Notes under the pieces: model-generated
Databases searched by the model: none
What the model saw: only the letters and a program-made list of their open reading frames with translations
What the model was told of the DNA's origin: nothing
Shown here: in pieces, positions 19,260 through 28,673 of the stretch
Layout: every line of letters begins with the position of its first letter
How positions within the stretch are numbered: position 1 is the stretch's first letter
Position numbers and translations under genes: made by a program
Assembly: GCF_014836415.1 (NCBI RefSeq)
Contig: NZ_JACSQY010000007.1
Span: 62,001 to 126,000 of the forward strand
Length of the DNA: 64,000 nucleotides
Direction: 5' to 3'
Source of the DNA: Sporosarcina gallistercoris
GTDB lineage: Bacteria > Bacillota > Bacilli > Bacillales_A > Planococcaceae

Positions 19260-20003
19260 TCAGTCATCCCATGTAACTGACATGATCTTGCCAGAAATGG
19301 CGTGGATTTGATAGGTCGCTTGGTCAGGGCCATCCTCAACGTCAATTTCAATTTCGACGAGGTAATAGCCTCCTTCTGATGTTTCGACAAAGTCGACGTC
19401 ATCAACTTCACCTTTCAATTGACGCAATGCAATTTGAATAGCTTGTTGTTCTGTAAGTAAAACTGTTTTCTGCGGTGCCGGCTTACTAACAGGCGGTTTC
19501 ATCTGCGATTGCGATTGCTGTTGCTGTTGTTGCGGTTTAGGTTGCGGCTTCGGCTGAACCGGAGCTGGTTTCGGAGTCTTAGGCTGTGGTTTAGTCGCTT
19601 CTGCTGCTGGCTGAGCAGGCACTTCCACTGTTTTTTCAACCGAAGATTGGTCTTTGGAATCTTCTTCGTCCTTTTTCTTCTCAGCTTTTTCAGGAACTTC
19701 CTCTTGCTTTGCTGCCATTTCTGTAGAAGGCTTCTCTAAAACCATTGATAGAACATTGCCTGTTTCACTATCTACACGAACCGCATAGACAGATCCCTCC
19801 CGCGTAAGCGTCGCTCCATATATATCATTTTGCAATAATAGATCGTTCACTTTGCCATTGTACATCGTTTCCAGTTGGTTCTTGATCGAATCGGAAGGTA
19901 TGGTATCTGCGTGAGACACGATGCTTTTCATATAAAACATACCTGCAACGACCATGAGCAGGACGAGACTGAATGGCAGCAAAAACTTCTTGCCCTTTTT
20001 CAT
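19260..20003 (-). CDS. PepSY-domain membrane-anchored protein
   Basis: A 247-residue protein with an N-terminal membrane helix (about residues 8-26), a first PepSY-like region (about 30-90), a Lys/Glu-rich then Pro/Gln-rich low-complexity linker (about 95-175), and a C-terminal PepSY domain (about 180-247; LTEQQAIQIALRQLKGEVDDVDFVET). PepSY domains are often protease-inhibitory or regulatory at the cell surface. It is the third gene of a regulator-kinase-PepSY operon, so it may modulate or be a target of that signalling system. The start at 20003 has GAGAGGTG upstream. Confidence 0.85.
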   Translation of the reverse strand: MKKGKKFLLPFSLVLLMVVAGMFYMKSIVSHADTIPSDSIKNQLETMYNGKVNDLLLQNDIYGATLTREGSVYAVRVDSETGNVLSMVLEKPSTEMAAKQEEVPEKAEKKKDEEDSKDQSSVEKTVEVPAQPAAEATKPQPKTPKPAPVQPKPQPKPQQQQQQSQSQMKPPVSKPAPQKTVLLTEQQAIQIALRQLKGEVDDVDFVETSEGGYYLVEIEIDVEDGPDQATYQIHAISGKIMSVTWDD

Positions 20004-20046
20004 ATCGGTTCACCTCTCTCATAGCGTATCAGATGGACATTAGAAT

Positions 20047-21402
20047 TCACTGAGAATCGGTCGTTTTCAGTAGCCAAACCGTTACTTGCGTCCCTTCCCC
20101 TTCCTCACTCTCAATATCGAGCTTCATTCCTAAGCCAATCGCAATTTCGTTTGCAATGGCAAGCCCTAAACCGGTGCCTCCCGTTTTACGATTGCGGTCT
20201 TCATCCACCCGATAAAACCGATCGAATAGGAACGGGATATCCTTTTCAGGGATTCCTTTTCCGTAATCCCGGATACAAATCCGTACATACTCATTTAGCT
20301 CTTCCATCTCAACATCGATTTCACGCTCGCTATATTTCCGCGCATTGTCGAGTAGGATTATCAAGAGCTGTTTCAGATGAATTCCATCTGTGGATACGTT
20401 CAGCTGGTCTGGCCCCTTAATCCGAACGGCTCTTCCATAGGCGCTCGTAATCATTCGAGCGGCATCCTCTATAACCAAGCGGACGTCTGTCTCTTCAAAC
20501 ACATAAGCAGCTGGTTCATTATTACGGGCAAGATCCAACATTTGTTCAACCATTTCCTTCATACGTTTCGTCTCGCTGCGAATCGCAGACAGCGCCTCTT
20601 CTGTAAGTTCAGGCTTGTCCATTCCGCGACGCTCCAGCAGTCTTGCATAACTGTCTATGACTGTAATTGGCGTTTTTAATTCATGAGATGCGTCTGATAC
20701 GAACTTTTCCTGTTTGCGGTAGTTCTGTTCCAACTGGATCATCAGTTCATTGAACGTCTGACCCATTTGTGCCAACTCGTCTTTTCCATGTTCAGGAACT
20801 GCAATTTGCTGGAACGTACCTGACCGCCGGCTGTCTGTCATCGCTTGGATCAGCTTTTCAATCGGCTGTGTGACAATGCGTCCAAGTGTAATACTTGAAA
20901 TTATGATCGGGATCATCGCAAACAATGTGATTCCGATCATCACCATTTTCAACAATCTTAAATTCGCCTTCAAGTCCGTTAATACTTGAGTGACTTCCAG
21001 ATTGACCACTTCCCCAGTCGGCCAAATGGTAGGAATGGAAATCGAAAGGGCTTCGTAGCCATCGTACGGAATCAGTGTATAGTCTTCACCTTTTTTAGGA
21101 ACCGGAAATTTATTATCCAATCCTTCCATGGATTGGACAGTCAAAACATCGTCCCCGTTTTCATCTACAACTCGAAGAGCTCCATTCGGCGGTACATATG
21201 CGCGCAAAATAATCTCCGCTTCCTCTTCGTCAGTCATTTTACTTAAGGCAACCGTTAATTCCTTGGCACTTCCAAGGAGCTGACTGTATTCAGTTTTGTG
21301 CTGTGTCCGATCGAACGTGAAGTAAATCCCTAAATTGCTTAGAATGAGCAAAATCAGCATCATTACAGTAGAAAGGGAGTGGATTTTGTTCTTAAGTTTC
21401 AT
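20047..21402 (-). CDS. Sensor histidine kinase (ArlS/YkoH-like)
   Basis: A 451-residue membrane kinase: helix about 10-30, extracellular sensor about 31-152, second helix about 153-173, HAMP, HisKA with acceptor H240 (FVSDASHELKTPITVI), then HATPase_c with N box (LLDNARKYS), DYGKGIP and GGTGLGLAIANEI. It overlaps the preceding response regulator gene by 11 nt. The layout resembles ArlRS or YkoGH pairs of Bacillales, but the signal is unknown. Confidence 0.92.
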   Translation of the reverse strand: MKLKNKIHSLSTVMMLILLILSNLGIYFTFDRTQHKTEYSQLLGSAKELTVALSKMTDEEEAEIILRAYVPPNGALRVVDENGDDVLTVQSMEGLDNKFPVPKKGEDYTLIPYDGYEALSISIPTIWPTGEVVNLEVTQVLTDLKANLRLLKMVMIGITLFAMIPIIISSITLGRIVTQPIEKLIQAMTDSRRSGTFQQIAVPEHGKDELAQMGQTFNELMIQLEQNYRKQEKFVSDASHELKTPITVIDSYARLLERRGMDKPELTEEALSAIRSETKRMKEMVEQMLDLARNNEPAAYVFEETDVRLVIEDAARMITSAYGRAVRIKGPDQLNVSTDGIHLKQLLIILLDNARKYSEREIDVEMEELNEYVRICIRDYGKGIPEKDIPFLFDRFYRVDEDRNRKTGGTGLGLAIANEIAIGLGMKLDIESEEGEGTQVTVWLLKTTDSQ

Positions 21403-22096
21403 GACGTGAATCCTTCAACGCATACCCAACCCCACGAACCGTTTGGATGTATGATGGACCGCATTCCGGGTCGATTTTCTTTCTTACATATCGGATGTAT
21501 ACGTCGACTACATTCGTATCTCCGTAATAATCATACCCCCAAACCGCGTCCAGCAATTGCTCTCTCGTCAATACCTGATTCGGATGTTTCAACATATGGA
21601 ATAACAAATCATACTCCCGCGGGGTCAATTCTACTAGTTCACCGCCACACCGGACTTCCCGCGTCTGATCGTGAATTGAAATTCCGTTGAATTCATGCAG
21701 ATGAACATCCGTTGCCACAGGTGCTCCTTTAAATGAAAACCGGAGCGCTGAACGGATCCGTGCAAGCAGTTCTTCAATTTCGAAAGGTTTAGTTACATAG
21801 TCATTGGCACCCAGATCGAGCCCTGTCACTTTGTCCTCCATATCACTTTTTGCCGTCAGCAATATTACAGGGGTCATCGTTTTATCGGCTCGGATGCGTC
21901 GCAATACATCCAGTCCATTCAAACCGGGCAGCATGAGGTCAAGCAAAACAAGATCCCATTCCTGCTCACGGTACATGATGAGACCGTCCGTCCCTGTATG
22001 GCACGTCGCCACTTCGTATCCCTCAAATTCAAGTTCCAGTTGCAGAACGCGAGCGATACTTTCTTCATCTTCTATAATCAATAGTTTCTCAGCCAT
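21392..22096 (-). CDS. OmpR-family response regulator
   Basis: A 234-residue regulator with an N-terminal receiver (D10/E11, acceptor D53 in LVLLDLMLPG, Lys in VTKPFEIEE) and a C-terminal winged helix (ELTPREYDLLFHMLKHPNQVLTREQLLDAVWGYDY, ending TVRGVGYAL). It is the first gene of the operon with the overlapping kinase and the PepSY gene. Cognate targets are unknown. Confidence 0.93.
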   Translation of the reverse strand: MAEKLLIIEDEESIARVLQLELEFEGYEVATCHTGTDGLIMYREQEWDLVLLDLMLPGLNGLDVLRRIRADKTMTPVILLTAKSDMEDKVTGLDLGANDYVTKPFEIEELLARIRSALRFSFKGAPVATDVHLHEFNGISIHDQTREVRCGGELVELTPREYDLLFHMLKHPNQVLTREQLLDAVWGYDYYGDTNVVDVYIRYVRKKIDPECGPSYIQTVRGVGYALKDSRHET

Positions 22097-22226
22097 TGTC
22101 AGATCACCTTTTCCATCGCTTAATCGCTAGACATTATTTACTTCAACAAGCGAACTTCGTCTTCACGGAAGTTTTCTTTAATTCTATCAGTTTTCTATCT
22201 GGCAAGAGAATTTAAATGCAAGCATG

Positions 22227-22266
22227 AAAAAAGAAGCAACCCGCTTGCTGAGCGGGTATGCTTCTT
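22227..22266 (-). terminator. Terminator of uppP
   Basis: Long stem AAGAAGCA-ACCCGCT with its complement around TGCTG, overlapping the uppP stop codon and followed on the minus strand by TTTTTTC. Confidence 0.9.
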
Positions 22267-23092
22267 AAACGAAAACGATAATCGCTAAAATGATCGCGAG
22301 TATGATGCGGTAGATGGCAAATGGAACGAGTTTGACCTTCGAGATCAGTTTCAAGAAGAATCGGATCGACAGCAATGAGAACACGAATGCGCTTATGAAC
22401 CCTACGATATAGAACGAAATGTGATCCATCGATAGGTATTCCCAGTTTTTCAAGACAGACACGAGACTGGCTCCCATCATGATCGGAACTGCCATGATGA
22501 ATGTGAAGTCCGCTGCGGTTCTGTGGTTCATTCCAAATAATACACCACCTGAAATCGTGGCCCCTGAGCGTGAAAATCCTGGCCAGAGTGACAGACATTG
22601 AACAAGGCCGACAGTGAATGCTTGACGGTATGTAATTTGGTCAAGCGTCGTTACGCGCGGCGTCTTCGGACCGAAACGATCAGCTGCAATCATAAGAATC
22701 GCACCCGCAACAAGCGCAAAGATGACTGTTTCAACACCGAACAAATAATCATCGATCAAATCTTTGAGCGCAAACCCAAGGATTACAGCCGGTAACATAC
22801 CGACGATGACGTGAAGCAAGTTGAAACTTTGGCTCGCTTTCTGGCCATCCACTTTATAGAGACCGACTAAACTGAATAGCCGTTTCCAGAACACAACGAC
22901 AACGGCTAGTATTGAACCGAGCTGAATGACAATTTTAAATGTGATGGAAGGATATTTCCCAAGAAACTCTTCACTTTTCAACCACATGTCGTCAACAATA
23001 ATCAGATGCCCTGTAGATGAAACAGGCGCAAACTCAGTCATTCCTTCAACAAATCCTAATATCAGCGCTTTTAGAAATTCAAATAAATCCAT
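22265..23092 (-). CDS. uppP: Undecaprenyl-diphosphatase (UppP/BacA family)
   Basis: A 275-residue polytopic membrane enzyme that dephosphorylates undecaprenyl diphosphate on the outer membrane face, recycling the lipid carrier for peptidoglycan and polysaccharide synthesis; its activity confers bacitracin tolerance. Family motifs are intact: GFVEGMTEFAPVSSTGHL near the N-terminus (catalytic Glu/His region) and WPGFSRSGATISGG with the catalytic Arg. It starts 3 nt after the DedA-family gene stops, so they form an operon. Confidence 0.96.
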   Translation of the reverse strand: MDLFEFLKALILGFVEGMTEFAPVSSTGHLIIVDDMWLKSEEFLGKYPSITFKIVIQLGSILAVVVVFWKRLFSLVGLYKVDGQKASQSFNLLHVIVGMLPAVILGFALKDLIDDYLFGVETVIFALVAGAILMIAADRFGPKTPRVTTLDQITYRQAFTVGLVQCLSLWPGFSRSGATISGGVLFGMNHRTAADFTFIMAVPIMMGASLVSVLKNWEYLSMDHISFYIVGFISAFVFSLLSIRFFLKLISKVKLVPFAIYRIILAIILAIIVFV

Positions 23093-23095
23093 AAG

Positions 23096-23710
23096 TTAGT
23101 ATACCCGCTTTCTGCGAAGCCTTACATACCACATGCATGCAGCCACTCCGCCAATTCCTATTAAAATATACACAACGTTTGAATAGATGTCCATATATCG
23201 GATGACCGATTCAAAGTGCGACCCAAGCTTTACACCTGTAAAAATGAGAACACTGTTCCAAACCAAACTTCCTAAAGTCGTGAGCAGGATGAAAAGAGGA
23301 AAGTTCATCCCAGACATTCCAGCTGGTATCGAAATCAGACTTCGAACAAGCGGTATCACTCTGCAAATGAGCACTGTCCAAGGTCCATACTTGTGGAACC
23401 ATGCGTCAGCTCGACGGATGTCCTTCCGCTTCAACCTGAGCCAGCGGCCATAGCGATCTGTAAGACGTTCAAGCCGGGGAACGTCAAGAAACATGCCGAT
23501 ACCATATAGCATCATCGCTCCGATCACCGATCCCGTCGTAGCCGCTACAATCATCCAGCCCATTGATAAACCGTGTGATGCCACTAAAAACCCGCTGAAC
23601 GTCAAAATCAATTCAGAAGGAATCGGAGGAAACAGGTTTTCCACTAAAATAAGCGCCAGCACGCCGTAGTAACCATATTCCGCCAATAACTCCATGATCC
23701 ATCCTTCCAT
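23096..23710 (-). CDS. DedA-family membrane protein, candidate Und-P flippase
   Basis: A 204-residue DedA/VTT-domain protein with several membrane segments. It has the N-terminal ENLFPPIPSE motif and the amphipathic CRVIPLVRSLISIPAGMSGM motif, which contain conserved acidic and Arg residues. Some DedA proteins (UptA in Bacillus) return undecaprenyl phosphate to the cytoplasmic face. Placement 3 nt upstream of uppP supports that function here, by inference. I chose the ATG at 23710 (MEGWIMELL) with GGGAGG 6 nt upstream; a second in-frame ATG at 23695 is possible. Confidence 0.9.
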   Translation of the reverse strand: MEGWIMELLAEYGYYGVLALILVENLFPPIPSELILTFSGFLVASHGLSMGWMIVAATTGSVIGAMMLYGIGMFLDVPRLERLTDRYGRWLRLKRKDIRRADAWFHKYGPWTVLICRVIPLVRSLISIPAGMSGMNFPLFILLTTLGSLVWNSVLIFTGVKLGSHFESVIRYMDIYSNVVYILIGIGGVAACMWYVRLRRKRVY

Positions 23711-23784
23711 CCTCACCCTCCCATCACTAGTTGAAACTAAATTGCATAACGCCCGCTACTATTACTCATAGATCATAGTGAAAT

Positions 23785-23985
23785 GCTCATAAAACTTCTG
23801 ATTTGATCATAAACTACGGATTTTGCTCCTAAATCTCGAATTCTGATCATAAACCCTCGCATTCCGCTCATAAACCTTGAATTCTGATCATAAACCCTCG
23901 CATTCCGCTCATAAATCTTGAATTCTGATCATAAACCCTCGCATTCCGCTCATAAATCTCGAATTCTGATCATAACCCTCACACA
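23785..23985 (-). repeat. TTTATGAGC tandem array 2 (10 units)
   Basis: Ten units at 20-21 bp spacing (23785, 23805, 23825, 23845, 23866, 23886, 23907, 23927, 23948, 23968). On the minus strand they alternate TTTATGAGC and TTTATGATC with two different 11-12-nt halves, giving 41-bp dimers that are nearly identical in the second half of the array. It occupies most of the 415-nt gap between the acyl-CoA ligase terminator and the DedA gene. It is the same family as arrays at 18917 and 55373. Confidence 0.9.
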
Positions 23986-24077
23986 TAACTTGTCATAAAG
24001 ACGACATTCCCCGCTACAAGTTCCGCCTAATCTCTATTAGTTTACGGAACAAGCTTCCATTCTATGACTGCAGCACA

Positions 24078-24113
24078 ACAAAACCCGTCCAGCACTCTCC
24101 GCCAGACGGGCTA
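24078..24113 (-). terminator. Terminator of the fatty acid operon
   Basis: Stem AGCCCGTC/GACGGGTT (one mismatch) with a 15-nt loop followed by a short T-rich stretch on the minus strand, immediately downstream of the acyl-CoA ligase stop. Confidence 0.7.
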
Positions 24114-24125
24114 CTTCTCTCCTGT

Positions 24126-25739
24126 TTACTTCGTTTCCACCAGTTGTTTGCGCAACGCGGCTTTCAAGAACTTCCCTACAGAAGTTTTCGGAATCTCTTC
24201 CATAAAGATGATGTCGTCGGGGACCCACCATTTTGCAAACTGGCCTTCCATGTACTCCAACAGTTCCGTTTTCATTGCCTCATTCGCTTCCTGTCCATCC
24301 GCCAACACGACACAGCCAAGAGGACGTTCTTGCCACTTCTCATGAGGCACTGCAATTACCGCCGCCTCAAACACAGCATCATGCGACATAAGCGCATTTT
24401 CCAAGTCGACAGATGATATCCACTCGCCGCCACTCTTGATCAAATCCTTCGTCCGATCTGTCAGTTTCAAATAGCCGAACTCTGTCATCACCGCAATATC
24501 ACCGGTATACAGCCAGCCGTCACGGAACGCTTCGGACGTCCGCTCATCCTTATAGTATTCATCTGCAATCCAGGGGCCTCGAACCGCAAGCTCCCCCATC
24601 GTCTTACCGTCCCATGGAACTTCACCATTTTCGTTGACGATCTTCACATCCAGACCCGGCATCACGAGCCCTTGCAGCGCCCGAATGTCAATCCTATCAT
24701 CCATAGACAGATCATCCATCCCTGACGTCAATACCGACAAACTGACGAGAGGCGACGTTTCTGTCATTCCATAACCGATGATGAACGGAACTTGATAACG
24801 TTCTTCAAATGCACGAATCAGACCTTTCGGAGAAGCCGAACCGCCACAGACGATGGCACGCAACGAAGACAGATTACGTGGATTTGCGTCTTGCGCTTTC
24901 AAGACTGCCAGCCAAATTGTCGGAACGCCGGCTGTCAATGTCACTTTCTCTTGTTCGATCAAATCGAGCAGCAAATCCGGGATGATCCCTGGCCCCGGAA
25001 GCACTTGTGTGGAACCGAAGAACACAGCGGCAAACGGCAGCCCCCATGCATTGACATGGAACATCGGTACGACGGGCATAACGACATCCCGCTCATTTAG
25101 TCCCATTGCATCTGCCAGTCCGAGTGCATAACTGTGGAGCACAATCCCTCGATGCGTGTAAACAACGCCTTTCGGATTGCCCGTCGTTGCGGATGTATAG
25201 CACATGCCCGCCGGCGTGTTTTCATCCAAATCCTCCGGAAATTCAAAAGTGTCCGAAGCATCGTCAAGGAGCGTTTCATATGCATGGACATTCGGCAAGC
25301 TCGTCTCAGGTACCTCTTTGCTGTCTCCCATGATGATATAGTGTTTCACCGTTTTCAAAAGCGGAGCCAACTTCTCCAGATGCGGGAACAAATTATCGTC
25401 GACCAACAGGATTTCGTCTTCCGCATGGTTGATGACATACGCAATATGCTCAGGAGACAAACGGATATTGACCATGTGCAAAACCGCCCCCGTACAAGGC
25501 ACGCCAAAGTAGGCTTCCAAATGACGATGATGATTCCAGCCGAATGTCGCCACTTTCGTTCCATGCTGCATACCCAGTTTTGTCAGTGCATCTGCGAGCT
25601 TACGCGTCCGTTTCGCAAATTCACGATACGGGATGCGGTGAATCGTATCTGCTGCGGTACGTGAAATGATGAGCTTTTCCGGGAAAAACTGTTCAGCACG
25701 ACGGATGAACGACGTTAAATTGAGTGGTGTTTGCATCAT
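24126..25739 (-). CDS. Fatty acid--CoA ligase (AMP-forming)
   Basis: A 537-residue member of the ANL adenylating superfamily that activates a carboxylic acid to its CoA thioester through an acyl-adenylate. Core motifs are visible: the P-loop-like CYTSATTGNPKGVVYTHRG (Ala in place of the more common Gly after Ser), FIIGYGMTETSP, the ATP-binding WLYTGDIAVM and the C-terminal Lys in EIPKTSVGKFLKAALR. It looks closest to medium/long-chain acyl-CoA ligases of AlkK/FadD type. It is the last gene of a cluster with acyl-CoA dehydrogenase and thiolase. The ATG at 25739 is preferred because the first in-frame ATG at 25748 abuts the GGGAG site. Confidence 0.92.
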   Translation of the reverse strand: MMQTPLNLTSFIRRAEQFFPEKLIISRTAADTIHRIPYREFAKRTRKLADALTKLGMQHGTKVATFGWNHHRHLEAYFGVPCTGAVLHMVNIRLSPEHIAYVINHAEDEILLVDDNLFPHLEKLAPLLKTVKHYIIMGDSKEVPETSLPNVHAYETLLDDASDTFEFPEDLDENTPAGMCYTSATTGNPKGVVYTHRGIVLHSYALGLADAMGLNERDVVMPVVPMFHVNAWGLPFAAVFFGSTQVLPGPGIIPDLLLDLIEQEKVTLTAGVPTIWLAVLKAQDANPRNLSSLRAIVCGGSASPKGLIRAFEERYQVPFIIGYGMTETSPLVSLSVLTSGMDDLSMDDRIDIRALQGLVMPGLDVKIVNENGEVPWDGKTMGELAVRGPWIADEYYKDERTSEAFRDGWLYTGDIAVMTEFGYLKLTDRTKDLIKSGGEWISSVDLENALMSHDAVFEAAVIAVPHEKWQERPLGCVVLADGQEANEAMKTELLEYMEGQFAKWWVPDDIIFMEEIPKTSVGKFLKAALRKQLVETK

Positions 25740-25792
25740 AATGGCCATCTCCCTTTGTCCTTTGAATTGGTCAAGCGTGACTTATAAGTGAA

Positions 25793-26941
25793 TTAAAGTC
25801 CGAGATTTTTAGCAATGATCACTTTCATGATTTCGTTCGTTCCTGCGTAAATCGATGTCACCGGGATATCACGATAGCGGCGAGCGATTTTGTACTCTTC
25901 CATATACCCGTATCCTCCGTACAACTTCATGCATTCTGTGGCGATTTCACGGGCACTTTCCGTAATCCAGTACTTCGCCATCGATACTTTCGTAACGACG
26001 TCTGCACCACTCATGTGGTCTTCGATTAATGACTCCAAGAATGTCTTTCCAAGTTCCACTTTCGTTGCGGCTTCGGCCAGTTTGAACTGCGTGTTTTGAA
26101 ATGAACCGATCGGCTTGCCGAACGCATGACGCTCCTTCACATAGTCCAGCGTCATCTCCAACATGTCTTCTGAAGCCGTTTGAGCTGATAATGCAACGAG
26201 GAGCCGTTCTTGCTGCAGCTTTTGCATTAAGTAGTGGAACCCCTTGTTCTCCTCACCAATCAGATTCGCAACAGGAACTTTACATTCCTCGAAAAAGAGT
26301 TCTGCTGTATCTTGGGAATGCATCCCGACTTTGTCCAGCTTACGTCCTTTCGTGAATCCTTCCATTCCTTCTTCAATAAGCAGAAGACTGATTCCACGAT
26401 GCTTCGGCTCCGCATCGACGTTCGTCTTCACGACAGTCAAGAACAGGTTGCCATTTATGCCATTCGTAATGAACGTCTTCTGTCCATTGACAATGTAGAA
26501 ATCGCCTTCCTTACGCGCAGTTGTCTGGACACTCGCCAAATCAGACCCCGTACCCGGTTCGGTCATTGCTACTCCCGCGATGAAATCCGCCGTCAAGCAG
26601 CCTGGCAGATAACGTGCCTTCTGCTCGTCTGTTCCGTACGATTCAATATATGGAACGACGATGTCATTATGCAAACCAATTCCTGTCAGGCCTGCACCGA
26701 CACGCTCCATCTCTTCCCCAATAATGACCCCGTAGCTGAAATCCAGTCCCAAACCGCCATAGCGCTCCTCAATTTGAGGACTAAGAAAGCCCATCTCACC
26801 TAGTTTGCTCCAAAATGTTTTAGGTACAAGACGCTGTTGTTCCCACTCGTCGTAATACGGCACAGCTTCCTTCTCCAAAAACTTACGCAGCGTCTTTCTG
26901 AATAAAACATGTTCCTCCGTTTCAAAACGATAGCGTTTCAT
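25793..26941 (-). CDS. Acyl-CoA dehydrogenase
   Basis: A 382-residue flavoenzyme of the acyl-CoA dehydrogenase family. Signature 1 is AMTEPGTGSDLASVQT, the FAD-interacting region reads FYIVNGQKTFITNG, and the C-terminal YGGYGYMEEYKIARRYRD leads to the catalytic Glu in YAGTNEI. It catalyses the first step of beta-oxidation (alpha,beta-dehydrogenation), passing electrons to ETF. It lies between the thiolase and the acyl-CoA ligase on the same strand with short gaps, suggesting one degradation operon. Chain-length preference cannot be read. Confidence 0.95.
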   Translation of the reverse strand: MKRYRFETEEHVLFRKTLRKFLEKEAVPYYDEWEQQRLVPKTFWSKLGEMGFLSPQIEERYGGLGLDFSYGVIIGEEMERVGAGLTGIGLHNDIVVPYIESYGTDEQKARYLPGCLTADFIAGVAMTEPGTGSDLASVQTTARKEGDFYIVNGQKTFITNGINGNLFLTVVKTNVDAEPKHRGISLLLIEEGMEGFTKGRKLDKVGMHSQDTAELFFEECKVPVANLIGEENKGFHYLMQKLQQERLLVALSAQTASEDMLEMTLDYVKERHAFGKPIGSFQNTQFKLAEAATKVELGKTFLESLIEDHMSGADVVTKVSMAKYWITESAREIATECMKLYGGYGYMEEYKIARRYRDIPVTSIYAGTNEIMKVIIAKNLGL

Positions 26942-26966
26942 CCGCCTCGCCCCCTCAATAGTGGGA

Positions 26967-28115
26967 TCAGATCATTTCGATAATCGTCGCGTTGGCCATC
27001 CCCATCCCCTCACAAATCGCGAGCAGCCCGAAACGTCCTCCAGAACGTTTCAATTCGTGCATCAGCGATACGAGCAACTTCGTTCCCGTTGCGCCCAAAG
27101 GATGACCGAGCGCAATCGCGCCGCCATTGACGTTCAACTTTGTACGATCGGCTCCCGTTTCCGCAAGCCATGCAAGTGGAACAGGAGCAAATGCTTCATT
27201 CACCTCATAGAGATCCATTTCTTCAATCTTCAACCCAGCCTTCTTCAGCACTTGATGGGTCGCTTCAATTGGACCCGTGAGCATAAGCGTCGGATCTGAA
27301 CCGACAACTGTTCGTGCAACAATCCGCGCAATCGGCTTGACGCCAAGCGCCTCTGCCTTCTCTCTGCTCATGAGCAGCACCGCAGATGCCCCATCGCTCA
27401 TTTGACTTGCATTTCCCGCGGTGATGACGCCATTTTCATCAAATACCGTTTTTAATCCCGACAGCGCTTCTAGCGTCGACTCGGGACGAGGTCCTTCATC
27501 TATGGAAAACAACTTTGAATTTCCGTCCTGATCCATGACGGAAACTGGAACGATTTCTTCTTCGAATCGTCCGCTATCTATTGCACGCATCGCTTTCTGA
27601 TGGCTCTCAAACGCGAACTGATCGAGATCTTCACGCGATAACTTCCATTCGGATGCGATTCGCTCAGCAGATAGACCTTGGTTAATGATTTCGTATTGAG
27701 AAGTCAATTTACCGCTTGGCTTCGATCCGTGCATATTGGAGAACATGGGCTCCCGTGTCATACTTTCAACTCCACCTGCAATCACAACGTCCATATCCCC
27801 ACTGGCAATAGCTTGTGAAGCGAAGTGTACCGCTTGTTGACTCGATCCACATTGACGGTCAATCGTGACTCCCGGAACGGTGATAGGGAAACCGCCGATC
27901 AGCGCTGCTGTCCGTGCAATATTGCCGCCCTGCTCACCTGATTGTGTCACACAGCCAAGAATGACATCGTCCGTTTCTTCTTTCGCAACACCCGCTCGTT
28001 CCATCAATTCGTCCAATACAAGCGCGGCGAGTTCATCGGGGCGTGTGCTGGCCAGAGTCCCCTTTCTTCTTCCTACTGGCGTTCGCACTCCTGCAACAAT
28101 TACAGTCTCTCTCAT
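26967..28115 (-). CDS. Acetyl-CoA acetyltransferase (thiolase)
   Basis: A 382-residue thiolase II-type enzyme. The acylated nucleophile is C89 in TIDRQCGSSQQAVHFA. The C-terminal NVNGGAIALGHPLGATG holds the catalytic His and CEGMGMANATI the second Cys. It cleaves 3-ketoacyl-CoA or condenses acetyl-CoA. As first gene of a thiolase, acyl-CoA dehydrogenase, acyl-CoA ligase run, it most likely works in fatty acid degradation. The start was placed at the second of two adjacent ATGs (28115); 28118 is equally possible. A 10-bp palindrome CTAACGTTAG lies just upstream at 28127-28136 and could be a regulator site. Confidence 0.94.
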   Translation of the reverse strand: MRETVIVAGVRTPVGRRKGTLASTRPDELAALVLDELMERAGVAKEETDDVILGCVTQSGEQGGNIARTAALIGGFPITVPGVTIDRQCGSSQQAVHFASQAIASGDMDVVIAGGVESMTREPMFSNMHGSKPSGKLTSQYEIINQGLSAERIASEWKLSREDLDQFAFESHQKAMRAIDSGRFEEEIVPVSVMDQDGNSKLFSIDEGPRPESTLEALSGLKTVFDENGVITAGNASQMSDGASAVLLMSREKAEALGVKPIARIVARTVVGSDPTLMLTGPIEATHQVLKKAGLKIEEMDLYEVNEAFAPVPLAWLAETGADRTKLNVNGGAIALGHPLGATGTKLLVSLMHELKRSGGRFGLLAICEGMGMANATIIEMI

Positions 28116-28313
28116 CATGACACTTCCTAACGTTAGAATAGTCCTAGTTTTCTAATAACTATACCAATCTTTGAAAGCGGTTTCAATCTTTGCTTCGTGG
28201 ACTTGATTGAAACTCAGCCTAAAGTATGAGACAAATCTCCACACCAAGCCTGTTTGGATAAATTCCATTCCATCTTATCATTAGGATACAAACGAAGGGA
28301 GGCACCACATACC

Positions 28314-28661
28314 ATGAAAAAATTTCTACTCGCTGTGTTAGGAATTATTGCCGCAATTGTCGCTGTTGTTAACATCGGCTCAATTCTAGCGCTTGCAATT
28401 TCAGCAGCAGCCGCCATGTGCGGATGGCACTACTTCCGCAAAAGCGACTCAACAATCGGCCGCATTCTCTGGGGAACCCTCTTATTAGTCGGAGTCCTGA
28501 CAGGGATTTCCAACATCCCCGCATTCATCGGACTTCTTGCTGCAGCAGGAGCTTACTATGCATGGCGCAAATGGAAACTGAACCAACGTACGAATAGCAA
28601 TGTGATCGATGCAGATCCCTTTGCAAAGTTTGAAAAACAATGGAAAGAATTCACTAAATAA
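28314..28661 (+). CDS. LiaI-like small membrane protein
   Basis: A 115-residue protein with three to four hydrophobic segments (about 3-20, 22-40, 54-70, 68-85) and a charged C-terminal tail (FAKFEKQWKEFTK). It directly precedes the PspA/LiaH gene by 12 nt, the position of LiaI in the Bacillus lia operon, and resembles the Listeria Lmo0954-type membrane proteins of LiaR regulons. LiaI anchors LiaH to the membrane; the same role here is inference from context. The start is the ATG at 28314 with GGGAGG about 11 nt upstream. The 170 nt in front should hold the stress-inducible promoter; I see CTCA...TGAG symmetry near 28213-28230 but no certain LiaR site. Confidence 0.75.
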   Translation: MKKFLLAVLGIIAAIVAVVNIGSILALAISAAAAMCGWHYFRKSDSTIGRILWGTLLLVGVLTGISNIPAFIGLLAAAGAYYAWRKWKLNQRTNSNVIDADPFAKFEKQWKEFTK

Positions 28662-28673
28662 GGAGGGCTTTTG

